A stretch of 32,705 nucleotides of DNA from DAOUMU01 sp034409055 (lineage in GTDB: Bacteria; Chloroflexota; Anaerolineae; 4572-78; J111), in the NCBI GenBank assembly GCA_034409055.1, contig DAOUMU010000576.1:1-32705 (forward strand). Reading direction: 5' to 3'. Shown piece by piece: positions 1 to 5,854 of the stretch. A program made the position numbers and the translations under genes. Position 1 is the first letter of the stretch; each line of letters starts with the position of its first letter. A model generated the notes under the pieces. It was not told the origin of the DNA and ran no database searches. It saw only the letters and a list, made by a program, of their open reading frames with translations.

Positions 1-4
1 CTAC

Positions 5-145
5 CATGTCATTCTGAACAGGTGAAGAATCCCCAAGGTTTTGGTAAATACCCAAGGGGCACAGGGTAGACCTCTTTTGGGCCAAAGTTTCGGAGATTCC
101 TCGTCGTTTATGCCCTTTGGGTACTGCACTCCTCGGAATGACATG
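5..145. repeat. 141-bp element with inverted termini
   Basis: The left end CATGTCATTC (5-14) is the exact reverse complement of GAATGACATG (136-145), and the match continues imperfectly inward for about three more bases. The interior has no credible gene. Ends reading GTCATTCTGA...GAATGAC resemble palindromic dispersed repeats common in large bacterial genomes, which is an inference because only one copy is visible here. Confidence 0.5.
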
Positions 146-169
146 AGGGTAGGCAGTTACGTTGAATGT

Positions 170-202
170 AAAAAAGGAGCCCGAACATTCGGACTCCTTT
201 TT
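170..202 (-). terminator. Rho-independent terminator hairpin
   Basis: A 15-bp stem (171-185 with 188-202) has a GGAG/CTCC core and A/T runs on both flanks. Read on the minus strand all pairs form, with one G-U wobble, and the stem is followed by T6. Read on the plus strand it has one C-A mismatch, so the minus direction is favoured. It is the first good terminator downstream of cysM, or it may end a separate RNA from the foldable region just upstream. Confidence 0.7.
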
Positions 203-204
203 AC

Positions 205-381
205 GGTGAAGACACCACGCCTCCCACGAGTTCCTATGAGTGCTCACCGCAGATCATATACTGAGGGTACATCAAATGAATGCATTTGGAGTTGAGGCTT
301 CAGCCGGTCCAGGCCTCGAAATCACCGGCTAATACCCACAGGGCACAGGCCCTAAAGGGGGCTTCGCACAGTCTCGACTCC
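205..381. other. Foldable non-coding segment, possible structured RNA
   Basis: GGAGTTGAG (288-296) pairs with CTCGACTCC (373-381) over 9 bp on plus-strand RNA, with one wobble. Inside is a perfect AGCCGGT/ACCGGCT hairpin (302-308 with 323-329) and a GGGC/GCCC hairpin. A GGTGA/TCACC stem lies at about 205-248, next to the terminator at 170-202. I could not match it to 6S, tmRNA, RNase P, SRP RNA or a known riboswitch by its conserved cores. The strand is unclear, because the large domain folds better as plus RNA and the terminator better as minus RNA. Confidence 0.25.
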
Positions 382-506
382 AGCAAAATAACACCTGATG
401 AGTAGACATAAATTTACACCCATTTCAAGTACGCTCAGTATAGCAACTTATCCAGACATCCCAGGTAAATACTCCATCAAACCAGAATTTGGCTTGCCAG
501 TGGGGT

Positions 507-673
507 AAAAAGTAACTTCCGCTTGATGTTGCCAGCCAGGTCGTGAACCCACAGGGCAGGTGACGTAAAACGTGAAGCGTAATGACTTATCTATGGCTTG
601 ATTTTAGGTTTTACGCTTTACGTTTTACGTGGTTGGATGCTCTATGGGGTTGTCTCACCGGAAGTTACTTTTT
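507..673. repeat. Nested inverted-repeat element
   Basis: A perfect 15-bp inverted repeat (507-521 AAAAAGTAACTTCCG with 659-673) encloses a second inverted repeat of 18 bp with one mismatch (565-582 with 611-628, built of ACGTAAAACG-like units). An identical 18-mer from the inner right arm (615-632) recurs at 4998-5015. There is no coding potential beyond chance ORFs. The element lies between cysM and the terminator at 170-202. Confidence 0.6.
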
Positions 674-712
674 CATTGTCAATTTTTGTTCTATGTACTC
701 ACTTCACCACCC

Positions 713-760
713 TGCGACCTGCCACCTGCGACCTTCTACCTTGCTCCCTGCTACCTATTC
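713..760. repeat. Degenerate heptamer tandem repeat
   Basis: The stretch reads as about seven successive 7-base units of the form ACCTGCS/CCTKCTA ending at the cysM stop codon. The units differ by one to three bases. It resembles the short tandem heptamer repeats known from cyanobacterial and Chloroflexi intergenic DNA. No function is visible. Confidence 0.5.
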
Positions 761-1731
761 GACACACTCAGATACTTCTCGCCCCCGTCGGGGAACACGG
801 TCACCACAATGCTCTCTTGTTCGAGCGTTTTGGCCAGTTGAATGGAAGCCCAGGCCGCAGCGCCGGCCGAATAGCCTACGAACAGCCCCTCCTCCAGGGC
901 CAGGCGGCGGGCCATTTCGTGGGCATCCTCGGGCTGAACGGCGATTTTCTGGTCGGGGAAGGCCGGATCGTAAATATCGGGCACAATGCTGCTCTCCATA
1001 TGTTTTAGCCCTTCGATAATGGACAGTGCGTCGGCTGGTTCGACCGCCGTTACCTGAATGCTCGGCTTAAAGCCTTTGAGCCGGCGACCGGTGCCCATCA
1101 AAGTACCGCTGGTGCCAATCCCGGCCAAAAAGTGAGTCACTGCTCCGCCGGTTTGCTCCCATATTTCCACCGCTGTGGTGTGGTAGTGGGCCTGCCAGTT
1201 GACCGGGTTGTTATACTGATCGGGCCGGAAATAGAGGTCGGGATTCTGTTCGAGCATCTCCTGGGCAGTACGGATGGACAGGTCAATCCCTTCCAGGGGA
1301 TCGGTCAAAAGCAACTCGGCCCCATAAGCGGCCAGGATGCCTTTGCGCTCCTGGCTGACGTTGGCCGGCATAACCAGCTTGACCCGGTAGCCCTTGGCCG
1401 CGCCGATCATAGCCAGGGCAATGCCGGTATTGCCGGAGGTGGCCTCGATGATGGTTTTTTCCGGGGTGAGCAGGCCTCGCCGCTCCCCATCTTCGATCAT
1501 AGCCAGGGCCGGCCGGGCTTTAACCGATCCACTGGCATTAAACCACTCGGCCTTGGCAAAGATGGCCACGTTGGGCGACACCCCCTCGGCCGCCGCAATG
1601 CGGTGTAGGGGCAGGAGCGGAGTATTGCCAATGCGGGCTAACAGGCTATCGCCTAAAGGCCGGGGTTGGGCCGACCGAGCGGTGGCAAAGGTAGGTGTAA
1701 CTGGTTTCTCCATCGTTTGTACGGGTGTCAT
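751..1731 (-). CDS. cysM: CysM-type PLP-dependent cysteine synthase
   Basis: A 326-residue fold-type II PLP enzyme that makes cysteine from an activated serine and a sulfur donor. The PLP lysine is K71 in the SGSVKAR motif, the substrate loop TSGNTG is at 98-103, the PLP-phosphate loop GTSGT at 206-210, and a conserved C-terminal SAGAA at 288-292. The length matches mycobacterial CysM (about 323), which uses O-phosphoserine and CysO-thiocarboxylate. The nearby cysO-like and rhodanese-ThiF genes favour that chemistry over the O-acetylserine/sulfide type, but sequence alone does not prove it. The ATG has a strong RBS (TAAGGAGG, 1741-1748, nine bases upstream); the second ATG six codons in lacks one. 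Residues 1-25 form a weakly conserved N-terminal extension. A separate promoter and 128 bp separate it from the upstream gene. Confidence 0.9.
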   Translation of the reverse strand: MTPVQTMEKPVTPTFATARSAQPRPLGDSLLARIGNTPLLPLHRIAAAEGVSPNVAIFAKAEWFNASGSVKARPALAMIEDGERRGLLTPEKTIIEATSGNTGIALAMIGAAKGYRVKLVMPANVSQERKGILAAYGAELLLTDPLEGIDLSIRTAQEMLEQNPDLYFRPDQYNNPVNWQAHYHTTAVEIWEQTGGAVTHFLAGIGTSGTLMGTGRRLKGFKPSIQVTAVEPADALSIIEGLKHMESSIVPDIYDPAFPDQKIAVQPEDAHEMARRLALEEGLFVGYSAGAAAWASIQLAKTLEQESIVVTVFPDGGEKYLSVSNR

Positions 1732-1740
1732 AATAATTGA

Positions 1741-1783
1741 CCTCCTTATTTGTAAACATACAGGATCAACAGTCAGCTTTCAA
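1741..1783 (-). promoter_or_regulatory. Promoter and RBS of cysM
   Basis: On the minus strand, TTGAAA (1778-1783) and TATGTT (1755-1760) are spaced 17 bp, and TAAGGAGG follows at 1741-1748. The predicted transcript would have a 5' UTR of only about 17 bases. Confidence 0.45.
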
Positions 1784-1800
1784 GTAGAATGTGACATGTT

Positions 1801-1851
1801 AACACGTTGAAACGTTCTAACGTGCCAACGTGCTGACGGCTGACCGCTGAT
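1801..1851. repeat. Degenerate 8-mer/7-mer tandem repeat
   Basis: ACGT recurs with exact 8-base period at 1804, 1812, 1820 and 1828, then CTGA with 7-base period at 1833, 1840 and 1847. It sits between the moeB-like stop and the cysM promoter. It is similar in character to the repeat at 713-760. Confidence 0.45.
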
Positions 1852-1859
1852 AGCTATTG

Positions 1860-3074
1860 TTAAGCCGCCACCGGTTGCCCCGCACCATTCGCAGCAACCG
1901 GGGTGACCTGTGGGATACCGCAGAAAGCTTCATAATCAATCAACTCGGTCACGGTCGGGTTATGACCACACACGGGACAATCAGAATTTTTACCGACTCG
2001 CAACTCGCGGAACTCGCCGTCCAGGGCATCATACAGCAGGAGCCGGCCGACCAGGGGATCACCCCGATCCAGGATCAGTTTGATGGCTTCGGTGGCCTGC
2101 AGACTACCGATGATACCGGGCAAGACCCCGAGTACACCCCCCTCGGCACAACTTGGTACTTCGCCCGGAGGGGGGGGATCGGGATAGAGACAGCGATAAC
2201 AAGGCCCCCCATTGGCCGCATCATAAACAGTCACCTGCCCCTCGAACCGGAAAATGCTGGCATCCACTAATTTTTTACCCAACAGCACACAAGCGTCATT
2301 GACCAGGTAGCGGGTGGGGAAATTGTCCGAGCCGTTGATGACGATGTCGTACTGGCTGATGATGTCTAAAGCGTTCTGGCTGGTCAACTGGGTGTGATGA
2401 CTGATCACCTCCACGTCAGGATTGAGCTGGGTAATGGCTCTGGCTGCCGATTCGACTTTGGGTTGATCCACGTCTTCTAACCGATGAATAATTTGTCGCT
2501 GCAAGTTACTGGTGTCTACCACGTCAAAGTCGACGATACCGATTTTACCCACACCGGCCGCGGCCAGGTAAATCGCCGCCGGGCTGCCCAGGCCACCGGC
2601 TCCAATGAGCAGTACCCTGGCATCCAGCAACTTTAATTGCCCCTCCTCGCCCATTTCGGGCATAATGGTATGGCGGCTGTAGCGATGGCGTTGGTCTTCG
2701 GTCAACATCCGGGGGGTTGAGAAGGGCTGCCCCGCATTCTTCCAGGCGGTAAAGCCGCCGGCCACGGAAACTACGTTGGTGTAGCCCATCTCCTCCAGGC
2801 TGCGGGCCGCCAACAGACTGCGCACCCCCCCGGCACACAGAACGGCAATGGGCTGATCACGATAGGGCACATAAGCTTCAATTTGCAGCTCCAAAAATCC
2901 TCGGGGAATGTGCAGCGAACCTTCAATACGTCCCTGGGCCCATTCGTCCTGTTCACGCACGTCAATCAGGGCCACCCGGTTATCGTCCATCCGGTCGGCC
3001 AATTCGTGGACGTCAATTTCTTTGATGTCTTTGCGCAGCCCGGCAATTAGTTGATCGCTGGTTAAATAACCCAT
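1860..3074 (-). CDS. moeB: Rhodanese-ThiF/MoeB fusion, sulfur-carrier activating enzyme
   Basis: A 404-residue E1-like enzyme predicted to adenylate the C-terminal glycine of a ubiquitin-like sulfur carrier and then hand over sulfur. The N-terminal rhodanese domain (about 15-117) has active-site C80 in the CAGGVRS loop. The ThiF/MoeB domain (about 125-385) has the nucleotide loop GAGGLGSP (158-165), the SNLQRQ motif (189-194), two zinc CxxC pairs (C292/C295 and C366/C369) and the conserved C309 in the PSCAEGG loop. MOCS3 and MoeZ carry the same two domains in the opposite order. RBS AAGGGGGG lies just before the ATG, and the gene starts 9 bp after the cysO stop, so the two are surely co-expressed. 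The partner is most likely that CysO-like protein rather than MoaD or ThiS. Confidence 0.9.
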   Translation of the reverse strand: MGYLTSDQLIAGLRKDIKEIDVHELADRMDDNRVALIDVREQDEWAQGRIEGSLHIPRGFLELQIEAYVPYRDQPIAVLCAGGVRSLLAARSLEEMGYTNVVSVAGGFTAWKNAGQPFSTPRMLTEDQRHRYSRHTIMPEMGEEGQLKLLDARVLLIGAGGLGSPAAIYLAAAGVGKIGIVDFDVVDTSNLQRQIIHRLEDVDQPKVESAARAITQLNPDVEVISHHTQLTSQNALDIISQYDIVINGSDNFPTRYLVNDACVLLGKKLVDASIFRFEGQVTVYDAANGGPCYRCLYPDPPPPGEVPSCAEGGVLGVLPGIIGSLQATEAIKLILDRGDPLVGRLLLYDALDGEFRELRVGKNSDCPVCGHNPTVTELIDYEAFCGIPQVTPVAANGAGQPVAA

Positions 3075-3083
3075 TATCCCCCC

Positions 3084-3362
3084 TTATGATTGACCACCGG
3101 CCATAGCCGGTACGATGGTCACTTCATCCCCCTCGGCTACCGGTGTCTCGGCGCCCTGTAGGGTGCGAATTTCCTTATCGTTGACAAAAATATTGACGTA
3201 CCGTTTAATCTGACCATTGTCATCACACAGGCGAGACTTGATGCCTGGGTGTTGCGTCTCTAAATTGACGATGAGTTGGTCAACGTTAGCTCCGGTACTT
3301 GCCACTTTACTCTGACCATTGGTATAGCGGCGTAATGGGCTGGGAATTCGGACAGTAGTCAT
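3084..3362 (-). CDS. cysO: CysO/MoaD/ThiS-like ubiquitin-fold sulfur carrier
   Basis: A 92-residue beta-grasp protein. The chosen ATG follows AAAGGAGAG by about 8 bases; the open frame extends 25 codons further upstream but into the attenuator. The C-terminal region ends VTIVPAMAGGQS. It resembles mycobacterial CysO (as remembered, ending ...PAVAGG), a carrier whose terminal glycine becomes a thiocarboxylate that feeds CysM. Two extra residues (QS) follow the diglycine, so a peptidase would have to expose it; no JAMM/Mec protease gene is in the window. It is the first gene of the cysO-moeB unit, preceded by a long leader with a terminator. Confidence 0.8.
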   Translation of the reverse strand: MTTVRIPSPLRRYTNGQSKVASTGANVDQLIVNLETQHPGIKSRLCDDNGQIKRYVNIFVNDKEIRTLQGAETPVAEGDEVTIVPAMAGGQS

Positions 3363-3427
3363 TTTTATTCTCTCCTTTCTTTTTTCCAGCGATAGGATAT
3401 TTTTGGCCAGACAAATTAGGTTGATTG

Positions 3428-3473
3428 GATAAAACAAACAGGCTCATCGCTAACGACGTAGACGATGAGCCTG
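3428..3473 (-). terminator. Leader terminator upstream of cysO
   Basis: Minus-strand CAGGCTCATCG and CGATGAGCCTG (plus coordinates 3463-3473 and 3439-3449) form a perfect 11-bp stem with a 13-base loop, followed by TTTGTTTTA. It lies about 65 bases before the cysO ATG, after a good promoter, which is the position of a transcription attenuator. Confidence 0.75.
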
Positions 3474-3633
3474 GCTCAACAAGCTAAAGATGCAATTATT
3501 GGTGGTGATCAAGTGAGCAGAAATAAAGATATCTGACCGGTTTTGCTGAGAGTCTCATCGTCGTTAGCACACGGCGATGCGGGCTACCGCAGCCCCAACT
3601 CTCAGCCTTCGAGAGCGGGGCTACCGGGCCCGC
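3439..3633 (-). promoter_or_regulatory. Attenuator-like 5' leader of cysO with mutually exclusive stems
   Basis: On minus-strand RNA the order is as follows. A long hairpin (plus 3579-3584 with 3628-3633, 3591-3596 with 3617-3622) is capped by CTCTC/GAGAG (3611-3615 with 3599-3603). The GCTGAGAGT strand of that cap (3598-3606) is also perfectly complementary to ACTCTCAGC (3545-3553). GCTAACGACGATGAG (3554-3568) is complementary to both halves of the terminator at 3449-3457 and 3461-3469, giving 15 bp with a 6-base bulge. These pairings compete, as in riboswitches. I recognise no T-box, SAM, TPP or Moco core, so the ligand is unknown. Confidence 0.6.
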
Positions 3634-3733
3634 TTAATACATGTACAACAAAATTCTTTACCCGTCATCATTAAGTTTCCTGACAAAACTGCCATATCTA
3701 CTTACCACTCTATAGACAACGTAGGGTTGGTAT

Positions 3734-3762
3734 ATCTTACCTATTTTAACCCAATTCGTCAA
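3734..3762 (-). promoter_or_regulatory. Sigma-70 promoter of the cysO leader
   Basis: On the minus strand TTGACG (3757-3762) and TAAGAT (3734-3739) are separated by exactly 17 bp. Transcription would start near 3727 and give a leader of about 365 bases before cysO. It lies between the SerK-like gene and cysO, so the cysO-moeB pair can be controlled separately from the suf operon. Confidence 0.6.
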
Positions 3763-3804
3763 ATCAAATGCTGTAGGGCGAGTTGCTAACTTGTCCTTTT
3801 GTCA

Positions 3805-4638
3805 CTATTCATCAAACAAAAAGGTAGCCTCCTCGTAGTAACGTATCTGCCGTTTGGCCAGCTTCTCTTTGATCCACTGCCTGAGCCAACGCTGCTTTTC
3901 CTCGGTACTGTCCTGGTCCGTCAAAACGTTGATGGGCAGGTTAACGCGCAAGGCCCGGCGGGAAATGACGTGCCGGGTGATGCCGGTGGGCAGCTTATTT
4001 CCATCATAGGCCAGGTTGAGAATGTCGGCCGGTGTGTAGCGCGGGAAGCGGATCAGGGCCGTCACATTATCGTAGTAGGGCAGTAATTCAGCTAGGTCAG
4101 TAGCTTTAACCCGGTGAATGGCCGAGCGTCCACTGTAAATACTGACCAACTTGCGCAGGTCGGCTGCCTCGGCCGCCAGATTACCGCCACGCCCCAGGGC
4201 GCAAACTTCACCCTGGGGTGAGCATAAGATGGCCGATATACGGCGAGCCAGCAGATCATACTGGGCCGTCTCTAAATTTGATTCAGCCAGGCACAGGCCC
4301 GTTTCCAATCGACGGGTTTGAAACTCCAGCTCCGTTAAGCCCACAATCAAATGAGACCACGTATCCAGTTCTACCTCTTCGTAATCCACGACCTGGACCA
4401 GGTGATGGGGCGCTTTCATTTTCCACAGAGCGGTGGTCCGGTTGGCCCCATCCAACACCACAAAACGATTCGTGTCGAGCAAAGGGGCCACAATCGGCGG
4501 ATTTTTTAAAAACCCGTCCTGTTTGAACCGCTCGATGAGAGGCGTCACTCGCCGCTCGTCCACCTCTTCGTGCAGCGTGATCGATTCAGCCGGTACAATT
4601 CGTAAATCTGGTACTTCTGTTTCTTTATGATGAGACAT
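3805..4638 (-). CDS. ParB/sulfiredoxin-fold protein, candidate free serine kinase (SerK/SbnI-like)
   Basis: A 277-residue protein with a ParB-like N-terminal fold (about 10-95): LHEEVDE (22-28), KNPPIV (45-50) and the nucleotide-site motif VVLDGANR (60-67). No ParB helix-turn-helix or partner ParA is seen. The acidic HEE segment followed by PIIV and DGxxR is the layout of the archaeal ADP-dependent serine kinase SerK and staphylococcal SbnI, which make O-phosphoserine. The size fits too. A neighbouring CysM of the O-phosphoserine-using kind makes that role attractive, but it is an inference; a generic ParB-like regulator is the alternative. It lies 11 bp after the DUF59 gene with no strong RBS, suggesting coupled translation. 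Confidence 0.6.
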   Translation of the reverse strand: MSHHKETEVPDLRIVPAESITLHEEVDERRVTPLIERFKQDGFLKNPPIVAPLLDTNRFVVLDGANRTTALWKMKAPHHLVQVVDYEEVELDTWSHLIVGLTELEFQTRRLETGLCLAESNLETAQYDLLARRISAILCSPQGEVCALGRGGNLAAEAADLRKLVSIYSGRSAIHRVKATDLAELLPYYDNVTALIRFPRYTPADILNLAYDGNKLPTGITRHVISRRALRVNLPINVLTDQDSTEEKQRWLRQWIKEKLAKRQIRYYEEATFLFDE

Positions 4639-4649
4639 GGCTTAACAAT

Positions 4650-4970
4650 TTAGAAGAACCCCAACAAGGTCGGGTCTTCCATCATTTCAGGACTCCATTG
4701 CTCCGGAACGACTTCCACCTTGACCTCACGGCCGGCGGCGTGTTCAGCCGTATCTTTGATCTGCTGAACCAGCCACGGACCATAAGGACAGAACGGAGTC
4801 GTCAGCAACATTTTTACTTCAACCGGGTCACTCTCAACATTGACCGTTTTAATCAAACCCAAGGCGATCACGTCCAGATGGAGTTCGGGATCAAGTACTG
4901 CCCGCAATGCCTCGCGTATCGTTTCCTCTGTGACATTATCGCTGTTGGCAGGTGTTGTTTGGTCAGACAT
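4650..4970 (-). CDS. sufT: SufT-like MIP18/DUF59 Fe-S assembly factor
   Basis: A 106-residue protein made of one MIP18 (DUF59) domain. The family signature DPELHLDVIALGLI starts at residue 27, and the second motif LTTPFCPYGP carries the conserved Cys. SufT and eukaryotic MIP18 proteins help mature or target Fe-S clusters, and Mrp at 12325 carries a related domain at its N-terminus. The ATG has RBS AGGGAGA. A 111-bp gap separates it from the Rieske gene upstream, but orientation and function place it in the same suf island. Confidence 0.85.
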   Translation of the reverse strand: MSDQTTPANSDNVTEETIREALRAVLDPELHLDVIALGLIKTVNVESDPVEVKMLLTTPFCPYGPWLVQQIKDTAEHAAGREVKVEVVPEQWSPEMMEDPTLLGFF

Positions 4971-4997
4971 CGTATCTCCCTAATATATTAGATTTAA

Positions 4998-5015
4998 GCT
5001 TTACGTTTTACGTGG
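4998..5015. repeat. Second copy of an 18-bp intergenic repeat
   Basis: GCTTTACGTTTTACGTGG is identical to 615-632 inside the nested inverted repeat. It lies in the gap between the Rieske and sufT genes. The 7-base ACGTTTT-like period suggests the same family of short degenerate repeats. Confidence 0.5.
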
Positions 5016-5081
5016 CTTCTTCTTGGCCCAATGTTATTGCTGCGAAAGTGTTACCTTATTTCTGAAACATTCCTGAATTTT

Positions 5082-5393
5082 TCACTCTGTCGGGGCAATC
5101 AAAATATCATCACCCTCAACCTTTACCTCATACAATGGGACCGGGGCAAAGGCAGGCATAGTCTGCTGACCGGTTTTTACATTAAATCGAGCCCCGTGGC
5201 GAGGGCAGATAATCCACTCCTGCTCTAGCTTGCCTTCGACCAGCGGTCCGTTGTCGTGGGTGCAAACATCAGAAATGGCATAAATTTGGCCATCGATGTT
5301 AAAGAGTCCCACGTCCTCCTCCTCATACTCAACCAGCATCTTTTCGCCGGGGGCTAACTCTGAAACTTTGGCTACTTTGATGAAATCTGCCAT
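5082..5393 (-). CDS. Rieske [2Fe-2S] ferredoxin (NirD/BphF type)
   Basis: A 103-residue single-domain Rieske protein. The cluster ligands are visible as CTH (C44, H46) and CPRH (C63, H66). It lacks a signal peptide or membrane anchor, so it should be a soluble cytoplasmic electron carrier. Rieske ferredoxins of this type are often found inside suf operons; a role as electron donor for cluster assembly is plausible but unproven. RBS AGAGGAGAG lies 11 bp before the ATG, and the gene follows sufU by 25 bp. Confidence 0.9.
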   Translation of the reverse strand: MADFIKVAKVSELAPGEKMLVEYEEEDVGLFNIDGQIYAISDVCTHDNGPLVEGKLEQEWIICPRHGARFNVKTGQQTMPAFAPVPLYEVKVEGDDILIAPTE

Positions 5394-5418
5394 AGTTTAA
5401 TTGACTCTCCTCTTTGCA

Positions 5419-5826
5419 CTACCAGTCATCGTCCTCATCACTATCCCAGGCCACTTCGCTCAGGCCATAAATGCCAACTTTAAGGGCCTTTAACGAAAGC
5501 AGGGCGCATTTCATCCGCACCGGGCCGATCTCTATGCCCAGCGCTTCTAAAATATCTTCTTTGCTGATTTGTTTAACCTCGTCCAGCGTTTTGCCTTCTA
5601 CCATTTCGGTGAGCATACTGGCGCTGGCCTGGCTGATGGCACATCCTTTGCCATGAAAAGCGACCTGATCAACGATGTTGTCCTCATTAACGTGCAAATC
5701 AATCCGAATGATATCCCCACAGAGTGGATTAGACTCTTCGTGGGAGTGGGTGGGATTTTCTAACGTACCCGCGTTGCGCGGGTGACGATAATGATCAAGG
5801 ATATTTTCTTTGTAGAAGTCATCCAT
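5419..5826 (-). CDS. sufU: SufU, zinc-type sulfurtransferase/scaffold partner of SufS
   Basis: A 135-residue SufU. The three conserved cysteines C36 (NPLCGD), C62 (GKGCAIS) and C107 (MKCALL), plus D38, are in place. SufU takes persulfide from SufS and passes it to SufBCD. The C-terminus is very acidic (DSDEDDDW). It starts 28 bp after the sufS stop with a weak AGGA RBS. A second SufU-like gene lies on the other side of sufS. Confidence 0.92.
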   Translation of the reverse strand: MDDFYKENILDHYRHPRNAGTLENPTHSHEESNPLCGDIIRIDLHVNEDNIVDQVAFHGKGCAISQASASMLTEMVEGKTLDEVKQISKEDILEALGIEIGPVRMKCALLSLKALKVGIYGLSEVAWDSDEDDDW

Positions 5827-5854
5827 AGTGATTCCTGGTCTAGCGTTTTGCAGT

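Noticed and set aside
41..295. 84-codon open frame
   Set aside because: It crosses an inverted-repeat element and a terminator and has no recognisable protein features.
170..400. 6S RNA, tmRNA or RNase P RNA
   Set aside because: A short GGTGAGCA stretch recalls 6S RNA, but the central bubble, closing stem and conserved cores of these RNAs are not present.
582..1019. Open frames of 136-145 codons on the plus strand
   Set aside because: They run through repeat DNA into the antisense of cysM, have no RBS and no recognisable domain.
3577..3789. 70-codon plus-strand open frame
   Set aside because: It lies antisense to the attenuator leader and promoter of cysO and has no RBS.
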